Positions 1 through 7,076 of a stretch of 64,000 nt of DNA are shown here, piece by piece. The first letter of the stretch is position 1; each line of letters opens with the position of its first letter. A program made the translations under genes and the position numbers. Source of the DNA: a bacterium (GTDB lineage: Bacteria > SZUA-79 > Acidulodesulfobacterales > Acidulodesulfobacteraceae); NCBI GenBank assembly GCA_003232385.1, contig QIJE01000001.1, positions 1-64,000 of the forward strand, given 5' to 3'. Under the pieces are notes generated by a model. It ran no database searches. It saw only the letters and a program-made list of their open reading frames with translations, and was not told where the DNA came from.

Positions 1-115
1 TTATAAGTTCTTACGGCTGCGGGAACAGCACGGGATTCTCACCCGTTTCCCTTAAACTTTTAAGATAAAATTTAAATAAGCTATTTGCTTAGTTTTTCAA
101 GGTTACCATTAAAAA
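1..115 (-). promoter_or_regulatory. Cobalamin (B12) riboswitch, 3' part beyond window edge
   Basis: Read on the minus strand, this stretch carries the conserved core of the AdoCbl riboswitch: a GGGAA element, a GGTGAGAATCCCG element, then GCTG and CCCGCAGCCGTAAG, with a GGTAACC-like 5' element about 60 nt earlier. The B12-box half that would follow lies left of position 1, so the element is incomplete here. The gene it controls must lie to the left and be minus-strand; B12 synthesis or transport genes are the usual targets. Seen: the motif order. Known: this order is diagnostic of the family. Confidence 0.82.
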
Positions 116-185
116 TATAAAAAGTCAAACGATATTGCATTTGCCAAGTTACCCGCCCCCGTCAGATTCCGCGAGGGCTAAGTCC

Positions 186-653
186 TTAGCAATTTATAAC
201 TTTTGGAGAGGCAACGTATCTTTTTAATTTAGTCCTTGCCCACCTGATATTCGGATTATATTGTAACCCCTTCCGAAGGACGTCTATGGCTAAATGTATA
301 TCCCCGAGTTTGCATAAAATTACACCCATGCGCGCATATGCCATAGCGAAATTAGGTTTTACGACGATAGCTTTTTCGAAATGTCGAACGGCAAAATAAT
401 AATACCCGCCCTTTATTGCACCAAGGGCTTTATGATACTGAAATTCAGCGATTTTGGCATTGAGCCGAATTGACATCTTTACCATTTTTGCAGACATATT
501 CGGCATATTTTTCGCCATTTTAGCCATTTTAGCTGCCATAGTCGGTGCCTTTACCGTCTTCGCCGCCATAGAAGATTTTGGAAATACGGCTAAAGATAAC
601 ATCGCGGTTAATACCAGGACAATGAAAAATATCCCTTTTTTAAGCTTATCCAT
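186..653 (-). CDS. Secreted Met-rich TPR-repeat protein, unknown function
   Basis: A 155-residue protein. Residues 1-31 form a Sec-type signal peptide (KLKK, a long hydrophobic core, then SSMAA), so it is probably periplasmic. Residues 39-60 are unusually methionine-rich (repeated KMAKM-type units, about nine Met in 22 residues), a composition known from periplasmic copper-binding segments. From about residue 75 to 145 there are two TPR-like helix pairs (the ALGAIKGGYYYFAVRHFEKA and AYARMGVILCKLGDIHLAID repeats). The start has a GGGG ribosome-binding site and a good sigma-70-type promoter just upstream. Its neighbour is a MerT-like metal transporter, so a metal-related role is possible but not shown. 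Confidence 0.7.
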   Translation of the reverse strand: MDKLKKGIFFIVLVLTAMLSLAVFPKSSMAAKTVKAPTMAAKMAKMAKNMPNMSAKMVKMSIRLNAKIAEFQYHKALGAIKGGYYYFAVRHFEKAIVVKPNFAMAYARMGVILCKLGDIHLAIDVLRKGLQYNPNIRWARTKLKRYVASPKVINC

Positions 654-693
654 TTAATAACCCCCGTTTCAAAAATTATTAATCATGCCTCTA

Positions 694-721
694 ATTATAT
701 CTAAGCCGTTAACTTTGTCAA
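694..721 (-). promoter_or_regulatory. Sigma-70-type promoter of the TPR gene
   Basis: On the minus strand a perfect -35 TTGACA (716-721) and a perfect -10 TATAAT (694-699) are separated by 16 bp. Transcription would start near 687, leaving a leader of about 34 nt before the start codon at 653. Confidence 0.75.
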
Positions 722-791
722 CACATTTTTAGCATCAAGCAACCGGATTAACAGCTGTTCGACATGCTGTCTTAATTATAGGAAGATCGTA

Positions 792-1289
792 TTAAATCCT
801 CGGCCATGCCATAAAAACCGTACCGGTATCTATATATAAAAATATAAAGAACCCTACCGTGATCGCCACGGACAAGTAAAAAACTATTTTGCTGGCGCTA
901 AATGGGCTTGCCGTCTTGCAATCGCATGTTTCACCGCTTGCGCCTACGGATATATTAATATCTCCCTTGCCGAGAGAATAAGCGACTTTTTTTGACGATA
1001 TTTTCGGCGATATATAAAGAAAGTAAAAAGATAAAAGGACGCCGATAATATCTACGATTAGAAAATAATTTCTATAAGGCACGAAACTCTTTAAAAAAGA
1101 CATCCATGATCCGAGAAAACCCCCCGTACTTGCGGTTATCCCCAGTATGCTAAAGGTCAGAGGCCCCCAACAACAAACTCCGCCTAAAATCGAGAATACG
1201 GCTGCGGTACCGGAGGATACGTTAGAAACTGCAGCGGCAGTATTAGAGTCGACAACGTTTTTACGTTTAAAATAATTTTTTACGTTCAT
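792..1289 (-). CDS. MerT-like mercuric/heavy-metal membrane transporter
   Basis: A 165-residue inner-membrane protein with three hydrophobic segments (about 30-60, 74-93 and 134-152). The first segment has the vicinal Cys pair of MerT (C39-C40 in GGVCCWGPL), followed by the LGxxxSF...VPYRNYF stretch typical of MerT. The loop between segments 2 and 3 has a C-x-C pair (C122, C124), matching the cytoplasmic Cys pair of MerT. In that family the pairs relay Hg(II) into the cell. The ATG at 1289 is chosen because it has an AGGGGG site and lies about 45 nt downstream of the predicted transcription start. An upstream in-frame TTG (1334) would sit on the transcription start itself. No merP, merA or merR is in the window, so the metal is not certain. 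Confidence 0.72.
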   Translation of the reverse strand: MNVKNYFKRKNVVDSNTAAAVSNVSSGTAAVFSILGGVCCWGPLTFSILGITASTGGFLGSWMSFLKSFVPYRNYFLIVDIIGVLLSFYFLYISPKISSKKVAYSLGKGDINISVGASGETCDCKTASPFSASKIVFYLSVAITVGFFIFLYIDTGTVFMAWPRI

Positions 1290-1341
1290 AAAGCCCCCTG
1301 TTAATTTATTCATCATATGCATAATCTCGCTCAATTATGAT

Positions 1342-1373
1342 ATTTTACACCTTATACTTTGGTATAAGGTCAA
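1342..1373 (-). promoter_or_regulatory. MerR-family promoter/operator
   Basis: Minus strand: -35 TTGACC (1368-1373), then a perfect inverted repeat with 9-bp arms ACCTTATAC and GTATAAGGT separated by CAAA (1349-1370), then a -10 (GTAAAA or TAAAAT, 1342-1348). The spacer is 19-20 bp instead of 17, with the palindrome inside it. This is the defining architecture of MerR/CueR-type promoters, which are remodelled when metal binds the regulator. It drives the MerT-like gene; the regulator gene is not in the window. Confidence 0.85.
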
Positions 1374-1537
1374 GCTTTTTTTATGCATCGGCTGTTTAAA
1401 AGTGGAGGGGTATCATTATGAAAAAACGGAGAACTAATATTTGATTTGAGTTTTTTGTATTATCGGGGCTAAATATCTCGTTAAACGGAAACAGCGGCGG
1501 CAATTCGGACAGATATCAACCTGACTCTATTTAATCT

Positions 1538-2191
1538 TTAAATCCCGACATACTGCATCCAACCATATGCGGCCGTCAACACTAAAGAGTACAAAACCAG
1601 AACATAAAACCATTTTTCCGAAAACTTAGGCGTTTGTATCGGGGATAAATTAAGCACCGTAAACATCATTAACAGCACATAAATAATTACCGAAAAAACC
1701 GAGTGGCTGAAAAGACTTTCAAACAAAAATACAAAGGCGAGGATAATAATATTGTTATCTAATGCCAGACCCATATATGTCTTGTCGTTAATCAGACCGA
1801 AAATATTAAAATAACTCAATCGTATAACACCGGCGGCGACTATAAAAAATGCCCCCGGCAAGAACCATGGATTGAATTTGCCGTAGCTTAAGAGAAAAAT
1901 AGCGGGAAACACTCCGAAACTCACAATGTCTATTAATGAATCAAGCTGATTCCCAAAGGCTCGATGATAGTCCGTCCGCCCCTTTATTCGGCGAGCAACT
2001 ATTCCATCGACCCAATCAAATACAACTGCCCATAGAACTCCGATCATCGCAATATAGAAATAGCCTAAAATAGCGTAATAAATGCCAAGCACCGCACACA
2101 GCAGGCCTATAAGCGACAGAATGTTTGGAAAATCTCCGGCAAAAAAAAACATTGTCGGTTGTCGTGATTCCGGATATGTCGTTATTTTCAT
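1538..2191 (-). CDS. CDP-alcohol phosphatidyltransferase family protein
   Basis: An integral membrane enzyme of 217 residues. It carries the family signature D59-W-V-D62-G63-I-V-A66-R67 followed by G80-x3-D84-x3-D88, the metal-binding Asp cluster that moves a phosphoalcohol from CMP to a lipid acceptor. The spacing from AR to G is 12 residues rather than the usual 8, so it is not a standard PssA or PgsA. Six hydrophobic helices follow. It is the last of three tightly packed genes after a LicC/PntC-like cytidylyltransferase and a CobD/HisC-like PLP enzyme, which would supply its CDP-activated headgroup. The headgroup could be ethanolamine or aminopropanol; this is inferred from context. Confidence 0.75.
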   Translation of the reverse strand: MKITTYPESRQPTMFFFAGDFPNILSLIGLLCAVLGIYYAILGYFYIAMIGVLWAVVFDWVDGIVARRIKGRTDYHRAFGNQLDSLIDIVSFGVFPAIFLLSYGKFNPWFLPGAFFIVAAGVIRLSYFNIFGLINDKTYMGLALDNNIIILAFVFLFESLFSHSVFSVIIYVLLMMFTVLNLSPIQTPKFSEKWFYVLVLYSLVLTAAYGWMQYVGI

Positions 2192-2196
2192 AGCTC

Positions 2197-3303
2197 TTAA
2201 TTTTTTAAGCCGATTACGTCAATCAAAGCCGTGACCATTTTGCAATTCTCTTCTTCAGTACGGCTGGCAATCCGAATATAGCGATCGGAATCCGGTTGGG
2301 TTTTGCCCGCGCAGTCCTTTATGTACATATTATGTTTAATAAATAACTCTTTCGCAACCTCGGGAGCGCTTTGTGCATAATCAGGCAAACGACAGAAAAC
2401 AAAATTTGCATCAGGCTTAAAAACCGTCATCCCTTTTATATCACAAAGTTTTTTATAGAGACTATTTCTGTCGTATCTAACTTGTTTGCAACTTTCAAGA
2501 AATTCGTATTTATAATCGGGTAAAAGCCGTAGAAATTCTTCTGCAAATCCATTAATATTCCAAATAGGTATTCTATTCCTCACGACTTCGGCAAATTTTA
2601 AATCGGCGGTCAGCATATAGCCGATCCTAAGCCCGCCTATACCGTAAGCCTTACTCATACTTTTAAAAATCACCATATTCGGATAATTTGCAATATCCCG
2701 TTCTATGCTTATTTTGTCGGGATTTTCTGCAAAATCTAAAAATGATTCATCTATAATCAGCATGCAGCCGTGAGATTCAAGTTTTTTTGCAAGCCAAACG
2801 AGGTCGGGCTTTGGAACCAACATTGACGTCGGATTGTTAGGCGTTATTACGACGGCTATATCGGCCTTTACACGAAACGCTTCAGCGGCAAATTTTTCTA
2901 CGCACAACTGGAAAGACGGAAACTCAAGCGGAAATTCAACTACCCGACTCGAAGGAGCGGCATTGGCATATTCATTAAAAGAAGGTACCGGGATAATCAA
3001 CTTACCCGATATTTGCCCGGATACTATTTTTATTAATTCGGAAGCCCCGTTGCTCACAACGATTCTTTCAACAGGCTGATCGATTATTTTGCCGATAAGC
3101 CCGGCAAGGGCATCTTGCGCCACCGGATAATTTAAAACAATATCGCGAATTTGTTCTTTAAAACTCGTAAAAATAGCTTCCGGCGGGAAATATAGATTAT
3201 ATAGATAGGCGTGATCGATAAAATCATGCCGATAGTAGCCGCCGTGTTGAGTAGAAACAAACCTGTATTTTTCAGATTGAGTCTCGTAATTATTTTGCGG
3301 CAT
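2197..3303 (-). CDS. Fold-type I PLP enzyme, HisC/CobD-like
   Basis: A 368-residue aspartate-aminotransferase-fold enzyme. The PLP lysine is K218 in SMSKAYG, with the TPNNPTS motif near 154 and IDESFLDF near 184, and the GGLRIGY segment after the lysine. Closest recognisable families are histidinol-phosphate aminotransferase and CobD (threonine-phosphate decarboxylase). A real hisC lies in the his operon at 32-33 kb, so this copy has another job. It starts immediately after the stop of the cytidylyltransferase (TAG then ATG) and is 5 nt from the CDP-alcohol transferase. Inference: it makes a phospho-amino-alcohol (for example from O-phosphoserine or O-phosphothreonine) for cytidylyl activation. 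A plain transaminase is the alternative. Confidence 0.72.
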   Translation of the reverse strand: MPQNNYETQSEKYRFVSTQHGGYYRHDFIDHAYLYNLYFPPEAIFTSFKEQIRDIVLNYPVAQDALAGLIGKIIDQPVERIVVSNGASELIKIVSGQISGKLIIPVPSFNEYANAAPSSRVVEFPLEFPSFQLCVEKFAAEAFRVKADIAVVITPNNPTSMLVPKPDLVWLAKKLESHGCMLIIDESFLDFAENPDKISIERDIANYPNMVIFKSMSKAYGIGGLRIGYMLTADLKFAEVVRNRIPIWNINGFAEEFLRLLPDYKYEFLESCKQVRYDRNSLYKKLCDIKGMTVFKPDANFVFCRLPDYAQSAPEVAKELFIKHNMYIKDCAGKTQPDSDRYIRIASRTEEENCKMVTALIDVIGLKN

Positions 3304-4158
3304 CTATGATTCCTGTCTTTTTTCGGGAGATATCGCAACATTAATAGACGATTGCATATCAAAAATATCAAGTTGAGAAAGGGTATCATTTCCTGCAGTC
3401 TCATAATTGTTTAACGGAAACAGCTTCTCGGCCTCCGCTAAGTCTTTAATAGTGTCTATTTCATACCATGGTTTACCGTTAAAAAAAACTATTTCAAAAG
3501 AAAGATCGCCGTTAGCAATCATTTCCGCAAATACGGTTTCGTAATAGCCGTTTACCTCACCGTCTAAAATATGCTTGTCTAATTTTTTTATGATACAGCG
3601 CCATGAATCAGGTGAAATGCTGTAAATATTAACGGTTTTATATTTGACCTCGCCAAAAGAGTCTGCATTATACGCTAAAAATCTCCTAACCCGTCGAGAT
3701 TGGCTGATCGTAATACATGTCCCGTTCATCCAGGGCTGCAACTTTGCAACGGCTATCTTATCGGTATAATGCATAGCGTCTAAGAGTGATTCGTCAAAAA
3801 CGAGATCGCTTTCAAGTAATAGAAACGGCTCATTGATAACCTTGCGTGCCATCCAGAGAGAATAAATATTATTAGTAGTCTTGTATAACGGGCTAAAAAT
3901 ATATTCAATTTCTACGTTACCTATTCGATGTCCCAGAAAATCCCTGATATGCCTTTCCATATATCCCGTAACCACGACCAATCGTTTGAAGCCGTGACGG
4001 TTAAGATTGGAGATTAGTCGTTCGAGTATCGACATGCCGTTAACTATGGTTAAACATTTAGGGGCATTTTGCGTTAACGGATAAAGACGACTGCCTGTGC
4101 CTGCCGCGAGAAGTAATGCTGTAGTAACATGTTCTTCATGATGAGAATTGTGTTCCAT
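3304..4158 (-). CDS. Sugar/choline-phosphate nucleotidyltransferase family (LicC/PntC-like)
   Basis: A 284-residue NTP_transferase domain protein. The nucleotide-binding signature is at 18-30 (AAGTGSRLYPLT), with PKCL and a GY(M/L)E motif after it. The NNIYSLWMA segment near 116 is typical of LicC (phosphocholine) and PntC (2-aminoethylphosphonate) cytidylyltransferases rather than of sugar enzymes. The acidic ESDLVF near 134 is the metal site. The N-terminus is His-rich (HNSHHEEH). It is the first gene of the three-gene cassette that ends in a CDP-alcohol phosphatidyltransferase, so a CDP-headgroup product is likely. No PEP mutase is nearby, which argues against a phosphonate pathway within this locus. 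Confidence 0.74.
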   Translation of the reverse strand: MEHNSHHEEHVTTALLLAAGTGSRLYPLTQNAPKCLTIVNGMSILERLISNLNRHGFKRLVVVTGYMERHIRDFLGHRIGNVEIEYIFSPLYKTTNNIYSLWMARKVINEPFLLLESDLVFDESLLDAMHYTDKIAVAKLQPWMNGTCITISQSRRVRRFLAYNADSFGEVKYKTVNIYSISPDSWRCIIKKLDKHILDGEVNGYYETVFAEMIANGDLSFEIVFFNGKPWYEIDTIKDLAEAEKLFPLNNYETAGNDTLSQLDIFDMQSSINVAISPEKRQES

Positions 4159-4339
4159 AATTTATATCCTTTTCCTAATTGTGCAATGCCTCTTGATGAC
4201 CTATTTCAAATGTCTGTCGGCTGTACCGGCCAATAAGCAGTCTTATGACATGGCGTTATCTTGCCTACTTTATATGTCCATTAGTATGATTTAACTAATT
4301 TGTGTATTTTATCATAATATCTTTAGAAAGTATATAGGG

Positions 4340-4579
4340 TTACAGATATATTATTGCTCCTGTTCTATTTCTTTTCGTACCTCCCATATCATGGTTATTC
4401 CTACAGTTTAAAGCCTCTAAGACCGAATTTGCACCTATCTCGCCCTTTTCATCTATGGTCCCTCTTACATAAATCAAAATTCCTATTGTAAGCGGCAGGT
4501 CGAAAAGCGGACACTCTTTCCTTAAATTAGCAGGGGCAAGATCTGATGAATATATCTTGCCAAAATTATTTTTAAAATC
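4340..4579 (-). pseudogene. Decayed fragment of comM/yifB (Mg-chelatase-like AAA ATPase)
   Basis: An open stretch on the minus strand between a stop at 4580-4582 and one at 4340-4342, with no start codon at its head. Its translation contains SSDLAPANLRKECPLFDLPL followed by TIGIL, which matches the N-terminal ComM/YifB motif (NLAPADxKKEGxxFDLPIAIGIL). The rest of the roughly 500-residue protein, including Walker A, is missing on both sides. The surrounding non-coding stretch 4159-4675 holds nothing else I can recognise, so this is a relic rather than an active gene. Confidence 0.7.
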
Positions 4580-4675
4580 CTACGCGCTGATGCTGTTATT
4601 GTATAAAATTCACTGCTTCAATATTATCGAGGGGGGCCGATTGAACGGTTAAGCTTTTATTGAAATTTAATGAAG

Positions 4676-5095
4676 TCATACCTTCCAGCCCTTATCCGAT
4701 GCAAGTTTTCGCAAATCAGGCAGGATACGTGCTGTATTTTTTATATCGCTCAGTAAATACGCCGCAACGACATAATCGAAAATACCGTCGTAAAATTCTT
4801 TGAAATCGTTCATTATATCCATAACGCCTTCAAAATTAGTCCCGGGCAGAAATAAATATATAAAACCATTTTTAGCGCAGATGATATCGGAATCCCTCAA
4901 TACGCCGCCTATGGTTTTTGTAAAATCATCTGCATATTCTTTTGTATTTAAATTAATATTTAAAATTGCAAGCGATATAAAATGGACGGATTCTATCACT
5001 TCGGCAAGAGCCAGCTCTTTTTTTATCCTTTTCATATTTGAAATCGAATGCTCTACGACCGTCTCTAAATATTCTAACGGAATAATTTTAGCCAT
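4676..5095 (-). CDS. Hypothetical protein, possibly a degenerate GGDEF-like domain
   Basis: A 139-residue soluble protein starting after a run of seven G (ribosome-binding site). The part from about 60 to 120 (VLRDSDIICAKNGFIYLFLPGTNFEGV) has the pattern seen just before and after the GGDEF loop in diguanylate cyclases: an LRxxD, a glycine where R-x-GGDEF would be, then FLPxT. The catalytic GG(D/E)EF residues are absent, so any such domain would be inactive or a receptor. The resemblance is weak and the function is unknown. Confidence 0.5.
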   Translation of the reverse strand: MAKIIPLEYLETVVEHSISNMKRIKKELALAEVIESVHFISLAILNINLNTKEYADDFTKTIGGVLRDSDIICAKNGFIYLFLPGTNFEGVMDIMNDFKEFYDGIFDYVVAAYLLSDIKNTARILPDLRKLASDKGWKV

Positions 5096-5159
5096 TTTTT
5101 CGTACCCCCCCGTCTAATTCTACCTATATACACTTATTTTACAATTATACTACATTTCC

Positions 5160-5199
5160 AAAAAAGAGATGAGCAGGAAAGCTTTTTTTCGCCGTCTCT
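5160..5199 (-). terminator. Probable rho-independent terminator after the 105-residue membrane protein gene
   Basis: Directly after the stop codon at 5200, the minus strand can pair AGAGACG with CATCTCT (one mismatch) around a loop that itself contains AAAGCTTT. A run of six T follows. The stem is modest, so confidence is moderate. Confidence 0.5.
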
Positions 5200-5517
5200 C
5201 TATTTTTTATACGAGTCTTTTACCGCGGGAAGCGATGGCGCCGCCTTTGCGGCTGCGGGAATTTTAAGCGACTTTGTGCCTGAAATATTATGTTTTTTAG
5301 GGAATACGATAGGCCTAATTCCGGTTCCCTGAAGCTGTTTGTTTCGGGTTAATGTAAGCGATTCTCCAAAATAATAAAGCTTAATAGAACCGAACAAAAA
5401 TAAAATAACTAATATTAAAACAACGGCATATTTTACAAAAGAAACAATCCGATTTTTTTTAATTCTTCGCTTATTGAACGTCTTCTGATAAGATTTCCAG
5501 TTTTTTACTCTTTCCAT
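5200..5517 (-). CDS. Small bitopic membrane protein, unknown function
   Basis: A 105-residue protein with a strongly basic N-terminus (residues 1-25, KRRIKKNR), one transmembrane helix at about 27-48 (FVKYAVVLILVILFLFGSIKLYY) and a periplasmic tail rich in Ala, Lys and Pro. The topology by the positive-inside rule is N-in, C-out. It starts 12 nt after the tldD stop, so it is probably co-transcribed with tldD. I do not recognise the family. Confidence 0.6.
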   Translation of the reverse strand: MERVKNWKSYQKTFNKRRIKKNRIVSFVKYAVVLILVILFLFGSIKLYYFGESLTLTRNKQLQGTGIRPIVFPKKHNISGTKSLKIPAAAKAAPSLPAVKDSYKK

Positions 5518-5529
5518 TCTAAAATTATT

Positions 5530-6939
5530 TTAATTCTTACCGCCTACGATTATTGAAGGAATTCTTAGCGTAGGCTGGGCATCGGATACCGGGACCCCTT
5601 GACCGTCCTTACCGCATGTTCCGATACCGAATCCCAAGTCGCTGCCGACCATATCTATATTTTTTAATACCTCGGGACCGTTTCCCATAAGTGTTGCACC
5701 GCTAACGGCTTCACCTATAACACCACCTTTTATAGTATAACCCTCCATGACATCAAACACAAAATCTCCGGTAACCGTGTTTACTTGACCCCCGCCCATT
5801 TTCCTAACGAAAATGCCGTCGCTTACGCTTTTTATAATGTCTTCGGGGTTGGATTCACCTTTGGCAATCATCGTATTCGACATTCTTACTATAGGCGGAT
5901 GTTCATACGATTGCCTTCTGCCGTTACCGGTAAGCCCGTAGCCGTATTTTATAAGGGATAATCTATCGGACATATATCTTTTTAGAACTCCGTTTTCCAC
6001 AAGCACATTCCTATCCGAACATGTTCCTTCGTCGTCAAATCTGTAAAAGCCTCTTCTTCCCGCTAAAGAAGAATCGTCTATAACGGTTATCAATTTTGAC
6101 GCTATTCGTTCTCCTATTTTGTCGGAATATACGCTCAAACCGTTGCCTGCTATATCCGCTTCCAATCCGTGCCCGATCGCCTCATGTATCATCGTTCCTC
6201 CGGCCTCACTAGATAACACGACGGGCATCGTCCCCGAAGGAGCAAAGGGAGCGTTAAGCTGAGTTAATGCTCTGTCTAATGCCTTTTTTACGATATCTTC
6301 CGGAACATTTTTATCAAAAAATTCGAAACCGGTAAACCCTCCCGCCACTTCATAGCCGACCTCCGCTCTATCCCCGTCGGACACCACGACATGAGCTAAA
6401 AATACTATATTCTCCCTGGTGTCTTTTACAAAATCGCCCAATGAATTCACTATTACGACATCCTGCTTATAATCGACGTAAGTAATATTGACCTGAACGA
6501 CTCTTTTATCAAAATTCCATGAGTAATCAACAACGGGCTTTATTTTACTTAATTTTTCATCTATAGAAACGTCGGCAACGTCTCTTGCTATGCTAAAATC
6601 CGTTTTAGGCTTCTTTTCGTTAAAATTTAAGGGCTTAAAAACCGCACCGCCGTTGCCCCCTTTGCCTACATCGTTGCGCGCCGCTTCTCTCAAATCTCCT
6701 GCAATTTGTATTAATTTTTTTTCTTCTAAGTTATTGGTATAGGCATAATATGTTTTATTATTGGAAATAAGCCTTAGGCCTACCCCCTGAATTACACCGT
6801 TAATAGCCTTCTCAAGCCTCTTGCCCTCATTCGACAATAAGGTAGAAACCTTAGTTTCTATAAATATATCTACAAAATCCTCTTTATTCAAATAAGCATT
6901 TTTAAGAATCCCCTCAAAATTTAAATCGGTTATCGTCAT
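5530..6939 (-). CDS. tldD: Metalloprotease TldD
   Basis: At 469 residues it has normal TldD length. The zinc-binding H-E-x3-H (HEAIGH) lies at about 252-257 inside the conserved GGTMIHEAIGHGLEAD stretch, and the C-terminal Gly-rich GIGTCGKDGQGVPVSDAQPTLRI end is typical. TldD pairs with TldE to cleave unfolded peptides, and is known from microcin B17 maturation and CcdA turnover. No tldE is in the window. The start has an AGGGG site, and a good promoter lies about 27 nt upstream. It is divergent from alr. Confidence 0.93.
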   Translation of the reverse strand: MTITDLNFEGILKNAYLNKEDFVDIFIETKVSTLLSNEGKRLEKAINGVIQGVGLRLISNNKTYYAYTNNLEEKKLIQIAGDLREAARNDVGKGGNGGAVFKPLNFNEKKPKTDFSIARDVADVSIDEKLSKIKPVVDYSWNFDKRVVQVNITYVDYKQDVVIVNSLGDFVKDTRENIVFLAHVVVSDGDRAEVGYEVAGGFTGFEFFDKNVPEDIVKKALDRALTQLNAPFAPSGTMPVVLSSEAGGTMIHEAIGHGLEADIAGNGLSVYSDKIGERIASKLITVIDDSSLAGRRGFYRFDDEGTCSDRNVLVENGVLKRYMSDRLSLIKYGYGLTGNGRRQSYEHPPIVRMSNTMIAKGESNPEDIIKSVSDGIFVRKMGGGQVNTVTGDFVFDVMEGYTIKGGVIGEAVSGATLMGNGPEVLKNIDMVGSDLGFGIGTCGKDGQGVPVSDAQPTLRIPSIIVGGKN

Positions 6940-6965
6940 TTTTATCCCCTATCGCCCCTAAATTA

Positions 6966-6994
6966 ATTATCATAATAAAAGTACATAATATCAA
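6966..6994 (-). promoter_or_regulatory. Promoter of tldD
   Basis: Minus strand -35 TTGATA (6989-6994), 17-bp spacer, -10 GATAAT (6966-6971). Transcription would begin near 6959, about 20 nt before the tldD start codon. Confidence 0.6.
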
Positions 6995-7040
6995 AAACGC
7001 CGCTTTCAGACAAGCATAAACGCTCCCAAATATCCTAAAA

Positions 7041-7069
7041 TTGACTTTTACCGGTTTTTTCCTTAGAAT
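7041..7069 (+). promoter_or_regulatory. Promoter of alr
   Basis: Plus strand -35 TTGACT (7041-7046), 17-bp spacer, -10 TAGAAT (7064-7069). The expected transcription start is 7076-7077, the same base as the most likely alr start codon, which would make the mRNA leaderless. Confidence 0.65.
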
Positions 7070-7076
7070 GAAAGTT

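Noticed and set aside
155-178. A hairpin (GCCCTCG with CGGGGGC on the minus strand) after the TPR gene, considered as its terminator
   Set aside because: No T-run follows the stem, so rho-independent termination is not supported.
722-791. Palindrome AACAGCTGTT considered as a LexA box or terminator
   Set aside because: It lacks the CTGT-N8-ACAG spacing of a LexA box and has no T-run after it.
1290-1334. TTG start at 1334 for the MerT-like gene
   Set aside because: It lies at the predicted transcription start, whereas the ATG at 1289 has a strong ribosome-binding site.
2834-3079. Plus-strand open frame inside the PLP enzyme gene, and many similar ones elsewhere
   Set aside because: They lie antisense to clear genes, have no recognisable domains and no ribosome-binding sites.
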